NCBI GenBank assembly: GCA_011170375.1
Contig: DUEV01000001.1
Span: forward strand, 124,001 to 188,000
Origin: Dehalococcoidia bacterium
Lineage (GTDB): Bacteria > Chloroflexota > Dehalococcoidia > Dehalococcoidales > Fen-1064
Direction of reading: 5' to 3'
DNA: 64,000 nt
Positions 34,883 through 43,517 of this stretch are shown in pieces. The notes beneath the pieces were generated by a model. That model was not told the DNA's origin, did no database searches, and saw nothing but the letters and a program-made list of their open reading frames with translations. Numbering within the stretch: position 1 is the stretch's first letter; each line of letters begins with the position of its first letter. The translations under genes were made by a program, and so were the position numbers.

Positions 34883-36004
34883 TCAGCGGATACCTTTTAC
34901 TATTTCGGCCACGTAGCGGGCGATGGCGGGTGCGGCCGTCAGCCCTGGAGACTCTATCCCGATGAGGTTTATCAGTCCGGGGAGTCCTCTGGACTCCTCG
35001 TCGGTAATGACAAAGTCTCGAAAACCTTCTCCCGGCCCCTGAAGCTTGGGCCGGATACCGGCAAAATCAGGCTCAAGGTCTTCGAGTCGGAGCCGGGGGA
35101 GGAATTTTTTTACAGACTGGTAGAAGGCTTCTTTATGGGCCTCGTCTACCTGATAGTCCGGCTCGTCGACGTAGCGGGTGTTGGGGCCGAGTCTCACATT
35201 GCCATCCAGGTTAAGGGTAATGTGGATTCCTTTGCCTGCCAGTTCAGGTAGGGGGTATACAAGTCGGCTCACCGGTGCTCCCTCCGGTGCATTCAGGCTG
35301 AAGTATTCGCCCTTGCAGTAATGCAACCGGTAGCCAGCCTGGTCGATGTCGATTCCGGCGAGGCGGGCAATCGTGTCGGAATTCAGACCAGCCGAGTTTA
35401 TCAGTAAATTACTGGTGAACGAAGAGGTGCCCTCACGGTCTTTTATCTCCACACGATATTTGTCTCTCGTCTTCTCTATGCCGATAACTTCGGTATTGAA
35501 GGCGAAGTCGGTACCCTGTTCCCTGACCAGCCCACAGAAGGCCCTCATTAGGGAGTGGCTATCAGCAATACCGGTGGATGGGGACAGCATACCAGCGGTC
35601 GCCTCGACATTCGGCTCGAGTGCCTTCACCTCTTTCTGTGAGAGAAAACTCAGGTCGCTAACGCCGTTTCTCAGTCCCTGCTGGTAAAGCTCTTCAAGCT
35701 TACTTACCTCGTCTTCGTTGGTGGCAACGATGATTTTACCCAGCCGCCGGTGAGCGATATCATATTTCTGGCAGAACTCATAGAGCAGACGGTTCCCTTC
35801 GACACAAAGCCTGGCCTTAAGTGAGCCTTCGGGATAGTAGATGCCGGCATGGATGACCTCGCTGTTTCGGCTGCTCGTCTCCAGCCCGAAGGCACGGTTC
35901 TTCTCGATGACAAAGATGCCCTCTTGTCGCTTTGACAGCTCGGTGGCAATCGCCAGGCCAACAACACCAGCCCCGATAATAGCTACGTCAAATTCAGCAG
36001 GCAT
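34883..36004 (-). CDS. LhgO-like FAD-dependent oxidoreductase (L-2-hydroxyglutarate oxidase family)
   Basis: 373 aa, DAO/GlpD fold. FAD-binding N-terminus DVAIIGAGVVGLAIATELSK, with SSRNSEVIHAGIYYPEGSLK, a hallmark of the LhgO/YgaF group, then LINSAGLNSDTIARLAG and HYCKGEYFSL. The C-terminal FAGIRPKLQGPGEGFRDFVI and ESPGLTAAPAIA close the fold. It probably oxidises an L-2-hydroxy acid and passes electrons to the quinone pool; the substrate is inferred. Confidence 0.88.
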   Translation of the reverse strand: MPAEFDVAIIGAGVVGLAIATELSKRQEGIFVIEKNRAFGLETSSRNSEVIHAGIYYPEGSLKARLCVEGNRLLYEFCQKYDIAHRRLGKIIVATNEDEVSKLEELYQQGLRNGVSDLSFLSQKEVKALEPNVEATAGMLSPSTGIADSHSLMRAFCGLVREQGTDFAFNTEVIGIEKTRDKYRVEIKDREGTSSFTSNLLINSAGLNSDTIARLAGIDIDQAGYRLHYCKGEYFSLNAPEGAPVSRLVYPLPELAGKGIHITLNLDGNVRLGPNTRYVDEPDYQVDEAHKEAFYQSVKKFLPRLRLEDLEPDFAGIRPKLQGPGEGFRDFVITDEESRGLPGLINLIGIESPGLTAAPAIARYVAEIVKGIR

Positions 36005-36022
36005 AATAGGTCTTCCTTCCCA

Positions 36023-36051
36023 ATACTAGGGTTGGTGAAGTATTCTGTCAA
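36023..36051 (-). promoter_or_regulatory. promoter of the LhgO-like gene
   Basis: Minus strand TTGACA (36046-36051), 17 bp, TAGTAT (36023-36028), about 20 nt before the ATG. Confidence 0.72.
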
Positions 36052-36113
36052 CACCCTGTAACATGTTGGTGACTATGGAAATTGTGCTATCATTGGGATA
36101 GATAGTACTCACT

Positions 36114-36146
36114 CCTACTTGACAAGTAGGTACAAACCCTTATGAT
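36114..36146 (+). promoter_or_regulatory. promoter whose -35 lies in a perfect palindrome
   Basis: TTGACA (36119-36124), 16 bp, TATGAT (36141-36146). CCTACTT-GAC-AAGTAGG (36114-36130) is a perfect 7-bp inverted repeat centred on the -35, a good operator candidate for the 36186 gene. Confidence 0.7.
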
Positions 36147-36185
36147 TAATCTAATGGCTGAGAAAGGAAAGGCGGGGGATGTAAG

Positions 36186-36524
36186 ATGCAGATAAAGAAG
36201 GTATATCGGGAGGTAAATCCCGGGCTGCTATATGATGAGATAAGAGACTTCGTCCAGAAGCAGGGCGTATCAATCGGTGATGCCAAACTGGAGACCTACT
36301 CCCTGCCCAATGACTCCTCGTCGTTTATATACCGGGGCACCATTACTTTCAAGAGTGGCAAGGATGACAAGGAATGTCTCCGGGCGCACCTGGTGGGCTC
36401 ACCCAGGGAGGAGACGAAGCTGATACTTGACATTGATGAGAAGCTCTTCCCTCAGGAAAAGGTCTCGGCTCTTCAGGAAGACCTTGACTTCATCTTTGGT
36501 CCCTACGAAGTTAAATCCGGTTAA
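36186..36524 (+). CDS. hypothetical small soluble protein
   Basis: 112 aa, mixed alpha/beta, no signal or membrane segment. Begins MQIKKVYREVNPGLLYDEIR and has SSFIYRGTITFKSGKDDKEC, then ETKLILDIDEKLFP. Two-stranded sheets flanked by helices suggest a compact fold, but no family is recognised. It has its own palindrome-bearing promoter, and GGGGG precedes the ATG by 7 nt. Converges with the repeat-containing membrane protein gene 9 nt downstream. Confidence 0.7.
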   Translation: MQIKKVYREVNPGLLYDEIRDFVQKQGVSIGDAKLETYSLPNDSSSFIYRGTITFKSGKDDKECLRAHLVGSPREETKLILDIDEKLFPQEKVSALQEDLDFIFGPYEVKSG

Positions 36525-36533
36525 GGTGGGTGG

Positions 36534-38015
36534 TTAATCGGTCTCCGACAGACGCCACCGTGGGTAGATGATGGAGGCGGCAATAAGTATTACGCCCAGA
36601 ACTATCAGTCCGATGCTGAGTGCCGCCAGCGGGCCAGTGACAGCTGGGATTAGTTGGTCTGGTAGGTCCTGTACTGCTGCCGGAATGTCCTGTTTAGCGA
36701 TTTCTCTGATGGCGATACTCCTGCCCACATAAACAACAACACACTCGATAATCCCTATGATAAGAAACATTATCCCCAGATGTAGCGAGGCGCCCTTAAC
36801 GTGGTGGTAGATGGCTATAATAGCCAGGATGAGCACCACTATCAGGGCTATCAGACCCCAGTATCCCATTGTGAACCAACCGATATACTGTTCTGCATCT
36901 TCGAGTTCAGGCGTGTTCTCGACTTCCGATAGTGCGTCATGGATGCCATCCCTAGCCTCGGTCAGTGCCTCCTCTGCTTCGGTGAGACCATCATCAATCC
37001 GGTCCGGTAATTCGGTGCCAAGCAGTTCCTCATCGAACTCGAAGGTTTCAGGGATCGCACGAGCCAGGAACTGCTCGAGCTGCTCGTCAATTTCTGCCTG
37101 GGGCCAGTCTTCCCACTCCTGAGGGATGTTGTCGAGGAAGGCCTGTCTCAGAATGGCTTCCAGGTCATCATGTACCGGCTCCAGGGAGATAACAATACGT
37201 AGGTCCTGCCTCTCGCCTAGGAGGTAGTCCAGAATCTGGTCGGTATCGCTCATGGCCTCCTTGATGCTTGGTTCGAGGGTAGCGATGGTATTATCCAGCT
37301 CGTCAATGAGAAAGTCCATATCCTCGGGGATTTCGTCGCTGATACTATCTTCCAGAAACTCTGAGGCAAGGGATACTATATCCAGATTATCTATCAGGGT
37401 AGTGGTGAATTCGGTGCTAAGCAGGGTACTCCGTAGCGTATCCACCAGGTCAATGTCATCCGTTTCTGCCAGCAAGTATTTGAAGATGGGGTCGGAGGCA
37501 GCCACCACCTGCTCTTTCAAATCAGGTTCAATCTCGGCGACAGTATCAATTAAGGAATCCAGAAACTCTTCGTCCATGTCTATTTCGTCGGTGTCAATGG
37601 ATGCCTCGACTAGTGCCGGTAAATCCACCTTGTCCAGCAGGTCAGCCAGGAAGTCAGAATTGAGAAAGGTGTCACCCAGTATCTGTTTTAACTCCAGCTC
37701 GTCTGTTTTGCCACGTAGGTAGTCACCCACGGAGATAATCGCCTCGTTCAATTCGGCCTTGATGACGGGTTCCGTTTCTTCGATGGTGTCGTAAAGGGCT
37801 TCCTTAAGCTCTTCCGGGAAATCTGGGTCATCCTCAAACTCCTCCTCCATCATTTCAATAGCTATTGGGGAGACATCAATCTGGTCGAGCTCTTTGGTGA
37901 TGAATTTCGGGTTGAGGGCGGTGCCGTTGGCTGTGAACGCAACACTGAAGACGATCAAAAATATGAAGAGGAAGAAACTGATAAAAACGAGACCTATGGT
38001 TTTCAGGGCTTGCAT
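36534..38015 (-). CDS. membrane protein with three tandem acidic repeats
   Basis: 493 aa. Helix 1 (about 6-28) is followed by a very acidic extracytoplasmic region and three helices near the C-terminus (about 385-408, 413-434, 460-482). Residues 36-119, 119-200 and 200-290 are three divergent copies of an 80-residue unit. The shared plan is a LDxxDL-like start, xFLxxLIDT, IEPxxKE and YLxxxxxDL. Two further acidic helical segments lie at 290-375. I do not recognise the family; it may sense or bind at the cell surface. Confidence 0.75.
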   Translation of the reverse strand: MQALKTIGLVFISFFLFIFLIVFSVAFTANGTALNPKFITKELDQIDVSPIAIEMMEEEFEDDPDFPEELKEALYDTIEETEPVIKAELNEAIISVGDYLRGKTDELELKQILGDTFLNSDFLADLLDKVDLPALVEASIDTDEIDMDEEFLDSLIDTVAEIEPDLKEQVVAASDPIFKYLLAETDDIDLVDTLRSTLLSTEFTTTLIDNLDIVSLASEFLEDSISDEIPEDMDFLIDELDNTIATLEPSIKEAMSDTDQILDYLLGERQDLRIVISLEPVHDDLEAILRQAFLDNIPQEWEDWPQAEIDEQLEQFLARAIPETFEFDEELLGTELPDRIDDGLTEAEEALTEARDGIHDALSEVENTPELEDAEQYIGWFTMGYWGLIALIVVLILAIIAIYHHVKGASLHLGIMFLIIGIIECVVVYVGRSIAIREIAKQDIPAAVQDLPDQLIPAVTGPLAALSIGLIVLGVILIAASIIYPRWRLSETD

Positions 38016-38067
38016 AGCTTAGCTCGATTCCATTGTACTTTACTTTTCGATGTTAAGCTATAGTGAA

Positions 38068-39060
38068 TTAGTACCCCTTCTGCTTATCGACTACATTAAG
38101 CAGTCTCTTCCCTTCGAGGTAGCGTCTCAGGTTATCACAGAATATATTGGTGCTACGGCCGATGTAGTCCTCCATGAGACCGGAGACGTGGGGACTAAAT
38201 AGCAGGTTGGGGAGCTCCCAGAGCTGGCTCTCCGGTGGTAGCGGCTCGGTGGAAAAGACATCGAGGCCGGCTCCGGCAATCCAGTTCTCACTGAGGGCGT
38301 GGGCCAGGGCATCTTCATCAACGATGCCTCCACGCCCGATGTTTATCAGGTAGGCGCTCGCTTTCATTGTTTTTAGTTCTGTTTCGCCAAATAGACTGTC
38401 GGTCTCGTCGGTATAGGGCAGGGTAATTACCACGTAGTCACTCTCGGCAAGAAGGCGCTGCAGCTCCTGTCGTGGTAACATCAGGTCAACGTTGCGGGTA
38501 TGTCGTGCCCGAGGAGCAGAGCGGCGGGTGGCAATGACTCTCATACCGAAGGCCTTGGACAGCCGTGCTACCTCCCGTCCGATGTTGCCCAGCCCGACAA
38601 TCCCCACCGTTTTTCCCCGAAGAGTCGTTGGCGAATAACGTTGCCACTGCTTTTTCTGCTTCAGGTCAAAGCAGAGAAGGGCGTTCTTGGCGAACATCAG
38701 CATCTGTTCCATGACAAACTCGCTGATTGGGGTAGCGTGAATACCGCTGACATTAGTCAGTATTACTGGGCTTCTGCGAAAGTCGCTGTCGAGGAACCGG
38801 TCGACACCGGCTGACATCACTTGGACCCACTTTAATTTCGGTGCCCGGCTAATAAGGTCCCGGGGTAGCCGGATACCGTAGACAATCTCGGCATCAGCCA
38901 AGGCAATGTCAAGTTCGTCTTTTGCTGAGGAATCGCCTCTGAAGTCGGCCCTGCTCAGGTCCCAGACATTCTGTAACTTTACTCTCGGGCTGACGGTGGC
39001 TATCCGCTTCAAAAGCTCCTCGTCAATGGGTGTCGCGACCAGTACATTGACCGTTTCCAT
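38068..39060 (-). CDS. D-2-hydroxyacid dehydrogenase
   Basis: 330 aa, NAD(P)-dependent. NAD fold: GKTVGIVGLGNIGREVARLS, with Arg-Arg after the beta2 strand (ATRRSAP), favouring NADP. Active-site residues: Arg in INIGRGGIVDE, Glu in FSTEPLP and His in FSPHVSG. Resembles the GhrA/GyaR group acting on glyoxylate, hydroxypyruvate or other 2-oxo acids; the exact substrate is unknown. Confidence 0.9.
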   Translation of the reverse strand: METVNVLVATPIDEELLKRIATVSPRVKLQNVWDLSRADFRGDSSAKDELDIALADAEIVYGIRLPRDLISRAPKLKWVQVMSAGVDRFLDSDFRRSPVILTNVSGIHATPISEFVMEQMLMFAKNALLCFDLKQKKQWQRYSPTTLRGKTVGIVGLGNIGREVARLSKAFGMRVIATRRSAPRARHTRNVDLMLPRQELQRLLAESDYVVITLPYTDETDSLFGETELKTMKASAYLINIGRGGIVDEDALAHALSENWIAGAGLDVFSTEPLPPESQLWELPNLLFSPHVSGLMEDYIGRSTNIFCDNLRRYLEGKRLLNVVDKQKGY

Positions 39061-39149
39061 GCTGTGTGTATGACTCCTTCTTTAGTCTGGCAGTAGACTG
39101 TATGGGTTTCGTTTTCCGTGGGCGAGGTATTTGAGTGTATCGACTGAAA

Positions 39150-39749
39150 TCAGCCCCAGAACCTGCCCCGTTCCTTTTTACGGAAGTAGAGGCCGGCAAT
39201 AAGGCCAAGTACCAGCCCACCGACATGGGCTTGCCAGGCTATATTGGATGATTCTATCTGAGTAGGGATAATTAATGCAGCGATGACGATAATTAAGATC
39301 CATAGGTCAACCGGGAAGAGGAACCAGATGAGCACCTTGAGTCGTGGCCTCATCACCGCCATTGCTCCCATGACAGCGAACAAGGCTCCGGAGGCGCCGA
39401 CGGCTATGGCATACGCAGGTGCCAGTAAATAGAAGAGAAGATTGCCCACGAGACCGCCAGCGAAGTACACAATAAAGAATTTGACCTCACCGAGTAGTCC
39501 AAGCAGGTAAGAGCCAAAGAAGTATAGCATGAGCATGTTAGCCAGGATATGCCATAGGCCGGCGTGGACGAACATGTTAGTCACAATTGTCCATGGCTCA
39601 CTAAGGAACTGGTTGGGTTGAAATCCGAAAGTTCGGAGGATGAGGTCATCCTGTATCAGGTAGGCAATGTAGAAAAGGAAGTTCACCGCCAGTAAGACCC
39701 ATATTGGGGTCATGTTGAAACCGCGGTAACCCCCGTATCGTACTCTCAC
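39150..39749 (-). CDS. rhomboid-family intramembrane serine protease
   Basis: 199 aa from GTG 39749 (AGAGAGGT 9 nt upstream). Six helices. Catalytic Ser lies in VGASGALFAVMG and His in WQAHVGGLVLGLIAG; the oxyanion motif is FVHAGLWHILANMLMLY. A longer frame to ATG 39806 lacks a ribosome site and would precede the predicted transcription start; ATG 39713 is another option. Substrate unknown. Confidence 0.88.
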   Translation of the reverse strand: MRVRYGGYRGFNMTPIWVLLAVNFLFYIAYLIQDDLILRTFGFQPNQFLSEPWTIVTNMFVHAGLWHILANMLMLYFFGSYLLGLLGEVKFFIVYFAGGLVGNLLFYLLAPAYAIAVGASGALFAVMGAMAVMRPRLKVLIWFLFPVDLWILIIVIAALIIPTQIESSNIAWQAHVGGLVLGLIAGLYFRKKERGRFWG

Positions 39750-39791
39750 TTCTGGTAGACCTCTCTCGTAGCAAAACGCTTCATTTGCCCT

Positions 39792-39820
39792 ATTATGCCA
39801 TACCAAACGTCAGTGCACAA
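39792..39820 (-). promoter_or_regulatory. possible rhomboid promoter
   Basis: Minus strand TTGTGC (39815-39820), 17 bp, CATAAT (39792-39797). Fits a start at GTG 39749. Confidence 0.5.
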
Positions 39821-39856
39821 AATGATGCCTAATCGTGCCGGGTAGTGCTTAAACTA

Positions 39857-39892
39857 TAAAAAAGTGGAGGACACCGATACAATGCCCCCCAC
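39857..39892 (-). terminator. terminator of the structured RNA
   Basis: A 10-bp stem with two G-U pairs (39883-39892 with 39864-39873) is followed by six U residues (39858-39863). Confidence 0.85.
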
Positions 39893-40106
39893 TACGAGTC
39901 TACTCAGGTCGAACCGGGCTCACTTGCGGTACTCCACCGCACCTGGCCTCTCCTTCAGGAGAACGGCCTTCACCTTATTGGAGCCGGGTCCGCTTCCAGC
40001 CGCCCCGCTTGCGCAGGGCCTCAACTGTCAACCTGCCTCACCCCCAGAACTGCATGAAGCCTCATAAGCCACCTCCGCAGTTTCATTGGGTACCACCCGA
40101 TCCAAT
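39858..40106 (-). ncRNA. independent structured RNA of about 245 nt, family not recognised
   Basis: Bounded by a consensus promoter and an intrinsic terminator, with no coding frame on its strand. Minus-strand hairpins include CATTGG/CCAATG at the 5' end, GCCCUGC-GCAA-GCGGGGC (a perfect 7-bp stem with a GNRA loop), TCTCC-TGAA-GGAGA flanked by GGCC/GGCC, and GCGGT/ACCGC. A 12-nt direct repeat (11/12) lies at 40097-40108 and 39874-39885. Diagnostic cores of SRP RNA, RNase P RNA and tmRNA were looked for and not found. Possible identities: divergent 6S RNA or a lineage-specific RNA. Confidence 0.72.
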
Positions 40107-40111
40107 GCAAT

Positions 40112-40141
40112 AGTATACCATAAATCGGCTTAATCTGTCAA
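40112..40141 (-). promoter_or_regulatory. promoter of the structured RNA
   Basis: Minus strand TTGACA (40136-40141), 18 bp, TATACT (40112-40117): the strongest promoter match near any gap in this part of the window. Confidence 0.85.
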
Positions 40142-40164
40142 TGTTTTGAGGCTAGGGTTGTTTC

Positions 40165-40494
40165 TCAGGCTGTCTCGGTCTCGGTGTCTATCCAGGCCAG
40201 ATATTCGGGGTTGCCCCCGATAATTGGTAGGGCGATTACCTCGGGTACGTCATAGGAATGGACAGTCTTGACCAGATTGGTGACCTCTTCCACCAGTGAG
40301 GTTTGTGTTTTGATGATAAGAAGGGCCTCCTGCCTTGTTTCCAGTTTTCCTTCCCACCGAAAATGGGAATACACCGCAGGCACGATGTTAATGCAGGCGG
40401 CCTTATTTTGTTCCAGAAGAACATCGGCGATTACTTCGGCTTCCTCACGGGTACCGACGGTGACGAAGATAACCACCTGGTTGAATTCCGCCAT
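40165..40494 (-). CDS. cutA: CutA-family divalent-cation tolerance protein
   Basis: 109 aa. Ferredoxin-like trimeric fold with VTVGTREEAEVIADVLLEQN, AACINIVPAVYSHFRWEGKL and the C-terminal VHSYDVPEVIALPIIGGNPE, all diagnostic. The family binds copper in E. coli; its physiological role is unsettled. It begins 2 nt after nadA. Confidence 0.94.
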   Translation of the reverse strand: MAEFNQVVIFVTVGTREEAEVIADVLLEQNKAACINIVPAVYSHFRWEGKLETRQEALLIIKTQTSLVEEVTNLVKTVHSYDVPEVIALPIIGGNPEYLAWIDTETETA

Positions 40495-40496
40495 GG

Positions 40497-41411
40497 CTAG
40501 ACTATTTCCAGCATCCAGTCTACCGCTTGCTTGGCCCTGACACGTATCAGTTCGGGAACGGTGACCTGCGGTTTCATCTCTTTAAGTGACCAGAGTACTT
40601 TTTCCAGAGTGATTTTCTTCATGTTGGGGCAGGTGGCTTTGTCCGAAATAGGGATAAAGGTCTTGTCCGGGTTCTCCTTCTTTAGCCGGTGTATTATCCC
40701 GATTTCGGTGCCGACGATTATCTCCCGGGCATCAGTCTCCTGGGCGTAACGGCACATCCCGCTGGTGCTGAGGACAGCATCCGCCAGCTCGATTACCTCG
40801 GGGCGGCACTCCGGGTGGACCAGTGCCTTGGCATTCGGGTATTCTTTTTTGAGTCGGGTGATGTCCTCCGGCTGCATCCGGGCGTGGGTGGGACAGTAGC
40901 CGGGCCAGAGGTGTATCTTTTTATCTGTCTTAGTGGAGGCGTAGTGTCCGAGGTACTGGTCAGGGATGAACAGAATTTCTTCGTCGTCAATAGCCTCGAT
41001 AACCTTAACTGCGTTAGCCGAGGTGCAGCAGATGTCTGATTCTGCCTTAACATCGGCACTGGAATTGACGTAGCAGACGACGGCGGCATCTGGAAGTTCT
41101 TGCCTTTTCTCACGGAGTCTGTCTGCGGTTATCATGTCGGCCATAGGGCAGCCGGCATCAACATCCGGCAGCAGGACCGTCCTGTCCGGGGATAGAATGG
41201 CAGCCGTCTCTGCCATGAAATGCACGCCGCAGAATACGATGACATCAGCATCAGTCCCGGCGGCTTTCTGGCTTAGCTCCAGAGAGTCCCCGATAAAGTC
41301 GGCTATGTCCTGCACTTCGTCTCTCTGGTAGTTGTGTACCAGCAGAACGGCATTCCTCTGCTTTTTGAGGCTCTGGATTTGCTCGACCATTTCTTTGTCC
41401 CTATCTGCCAT
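40497..41411 (-). CDS. nadA: quinolinate synthase
   Basis: 304 aa. Condenses iminoaspartate with DHAP using a [4Fe-4S] cluster, in de novo NAD synthesis. [70 protein letters not shown] and [12 protein letters not shown] carry the substrate and cluster residues. No nadB or nadC in the window. Confidence 0.95.
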   Translation of the reverse strand: MADRDKEMVEQIQSLKKQRNAVLLVHNYQRDEVQDIADFIGDSLELSQKAAGTDADVIVFCGVHFMAETAAILSPDRTVLLPDVDAGCPMADMITADRLREKRQELPDAAVVCYVNSSADVKAESDICCTSANAVKVIEAIDDEEILFIPDQYLGHYASTKTDKKIHLWPGYCPTHARMQPEDITRLKKEYPNAKALVHPECRPEVIELADAVLSTSGMCRYAQETDAREIIVGTEIGIIHRLKKENPDKTFIPISDKATCPNMKKITLEKVLWSLKEMKPQVTVPELIRVRAKQAVDWMLEIV

Positions 41412-41441
41412 GAGCCGTTATTCCCCTGCTTTTATTGAGTG

Positions 41442-41879
41442 CTAGTGGGTTGTCTTAATCGCGTCACCAGCGTGGATAACCCCGCCCCGAATCACCCGAG
41501 CAAAGACGCCCTCCTTGGGCATGATACATTTACCGGTCAGTTTCAGGATAGCGCATCCGCTGTGGCATTCTTTGCCAATCTGCGTGATTTCCAGTGTTAC
41601 CTCTTCCCCTACGGATAGTCTGGTACCGGGCATCAGTGAAGACAGCTCTATCCCTTCGGTTGTGATATTCTCGGCGAAATCACCGGGGCCAACATCAAGG
41701 CCGAGGTCACGCATCTTCTCGATGCTCTCCGTGGCCAGCAGGCTGACCTGACGGTGGGTGACACTGTCGGCGTGGGCGTCGTTTTCGACACCATAGTCTT
41801 CCTTCAGGGTAACCTCGGCAACGACTTCTTTGGTAACACCCTTTTCATCACTCCGGCAAACTGCAATTACTGTGCTCAT
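41442..41879 (-). CDS. MOSC-domain protein
   Basis: 145 aa, a single MOSC domain: DYGVENDAHADSVTHRQVSL, VGPGDFAENITTEGIELSSL, and IGKECHSGCAI with the conserved Cys. MOSC proteins handle sulfur and often accompany molybdenum cofactor genes. None of those are visible here. Confidence 0.86.
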   Translation of the reverse strand: MSTVIAVCRSDEKGVTKEVVAEVTLKEDYGVENDAHADSVTHRQVSLLATESIEKMRDLGLDVGPGDFAENITTEGIELSSLMPGTRLSVGEEVTLEITQIGKECHSGCAILKLTGKCIMPKEGVFARVIRGGVIHAGDAIKTTH

Positions 41880-41991
41880 CGAAGTATTTCATGAGAAATC
41901 CACCAATGGACCTCTCTATGCCTCCTTATCTTTACACTCTGCACTATGGCTCTCGCTTCTATAATAACATTTCTTTAGCTACGTACGCGAT

Positions 41992-42465
41992 TTATTGACT
42001 GGATTCTCCCTCAAGCGGAAGGTACATATATGCCACATCCTTGACGTATCGTGCCCCGAGGTGCTCGTAGAAATCAAGGGCAGGTCGGTTCGGTGAATAG
42101 ACAGACCAGAGCAGCCCTTTCCCGCCAGCCGCCGTGCAAATATCCCCCGCCCTTTTCATGAGCGCTTTACCCACTCCCTGCAACCGATTGGTCGGATGGA
42201 CGTAGAGGTCGATTATGTACAGGGTACGCATGGCCAAATCCGTATCGTATCTAGGGTTATACAACAAGTAGCCCACAACCTCATTGTCGATCTCAGCCAC
42301 CAGGCCCTGAAAGGCCGGATTGTCTCCGAAGCCATCACGCAGATAGGTGCTGGCATTGAAACCAAAACCGGCGGTATCTCCCAGCGACCGTAGGTAATCG
42401 GCAAACTCCTTTGCAAGAGTACCAATGGCCGCTTCATCGTCTCGTGTTGCCTCGCGGATTTTCAC
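41992..42465 (-). CDS. GNAT-family N-acetyltransferase
   Basis: 157 aa. The acetyl-CoA loop is in RLQGVGKALMKRAGDIC, followed by LLWSVYSPNRPALDFYEHLG and RYVKDVAYMYLPL. Substrate unknown. ATG overlaps the mnmA stop by 4 nt, so it is the last gene of the UPF0280-mnmA-GNAT operon. Confidence 0.86.
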   Translation of the reverse strand: MKIREATRDDEAAIGTLAKEFADYLRSLGDTAGFGFNASTYLRDGFGDNPAFQGLVAEIDNEVVGYLLYNPRYDTDLAMRTLYIIDLYVHPTNRLQGVGKALMKRAGDICTAAGGKGLLWSVYSPNRPALDFYEHLGARYVKDVAYMYLPLEGESSQ

Positions 42466-43517
42466 TGTATCAAGTCTCCTGCGTTACCTACCTTGGATAT
42501 CGTCCCGCCGCCTACCACGGTATCGCCGTCGTAAAATATGACCGCCTGGCCGGGTGTAGGCGCCATCTGTGGTTCCGTGAATTTTACCATGACTTCGTTA
42601 TCACTTGTGGGAGTAACCTTTGCCTCGGACTCGCGATGGCGATAGCGGATTCTGGCTTTGATAATTATGGGGCCATCTGGTTTTTCAATAGATATCCAGT
42701 TCATTTCTGAGGCGATTAATTCACTGGCGTATACCTCGCTTTTACCACCGATAGTGATGGTGTTCTTCTCCGGGTTGATGGCCGTCACGTACAGCGGCTC
42801 CCGACTGGCTATACCCAGACCCTTCCGCTGCCCGATTGTATATGATGTTATCCCGTGGTGTTCCCCGAGGATATTCCCCTGCCGGTCCAAAATCGGTCCT
42901 GGCTTGGGAGTAATATCGGTGTATTCCTGAAGGAATCTGGCGTAGTTATTGTCCGGGATGAAGCAGATTTCCTGGCTTCCCGGCTTGTCGGCAATCGGTA
43001 TCTCGAGCTTTTCGGCAATACGTCGCACCTCTTCTTTGGTCAACCCCCCTACCGGAAACAGGCTGTGCTGTAGCTGCTCCTGGGTCAGCGTATAGAGAAA
43101 ATAGGTCTGGTCCTTGTGACGGTCAGTACTCTTCTTGAGGAGGTACCGTCCGTGGTCATTCCGTATCCTGGCATAATGCCCGGTGGCAATCATCTCTGCA
43201 CCCAATTCTTTCGCTCGATTGAGCAAAGCATCGAACTTGATGTGCTGATTACAGCGGATACATGGATTAGGTGTCCGTCCGAGGCTGTACTCACGGCAAA
43301 AGTCGGCAATCACGAACCGTGCAAAGACGTCCCGGAAATCGACCACATAATGGGGGATACTCAGCATATGGGCAACTTTTTGTGCATCAGCATACTGGCT
43401 CAGTGGCTGGAGCTGCATCGTTATACCGATAACCTCATAGCCCTGTTCTTTGAGGAGAGCGGCGGCTACTGATGAGTCGATACCACCGCTCATGGCAACT
43501 ACTACCTTCATCGTCAC
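42462..43517 (-). CDS. mnmA: tRNA-specific 2-thiouridylase
   Basis: 351 aa. Installs s2 on U34 of Lys, Glu and Gln tRNAs. PP-loop VVVAMSGGIDSSVAAALL; catalytic Cys pair in GRTPNPCIRCNQHIKFD and GSQEICFIPDNNY; FLYTLTQEQL and YTIGQRKGLGIA are conserved. Overlaps UPF0280 by 4 nt. Confidence 0.95.
   Translation of the reverse strand: MTMKVVVAMSGGIDSSVAAALLKEQGYEVIGITMQLQPLSQYADAQKVAHMLSIPHYVVDFRDVFARFVIADFCREYSLGRTPNPCIRCNQHIKFDALLNRAKELGAEMIATGHYARIRNDHGRYLLKKSTDRHKDQTYFLYTLTQEQLQHSLFPVGGLTKEEVRRIAEKLEIPIADKPGSQEICFIPDNNYARFLQEYTDITPKPGPILDRQGNILGEHHGITSYTIGQRKGLGIASREPLYVTAINPEKNTITIGGKSEVYASELIASEMNWISIEKPDGPIIIKARIRYRHRESEAKVTPTSDNEVMVKFTEPQMAPTPGQAVIFYDGDTVVGGGTISKVGNAGDLIQ

Noticed and set aside
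37252-37722. Ser-rich 156-codon plus-strand frame.
   Set aside because: Antisense of the acidic-repeat protein; Ser richness is the complement of Asp/Glu codons.
39864-40067. A 67-codon open frame antisense to the structured RNA.
   Set aside because: No ribosome site, odd composition, and it mirrors RNA hairpins; the minus strand has the promoter and terminator.
40090-40110. GGGTGGTACC resembles the T-box core.
   Set aside because: It is at the extreme 5' end of the transcript, not before a terminator, and lacks the AxxxAGGGTGGNACCGCG context and any downstream synthetase or amino-acid gene.
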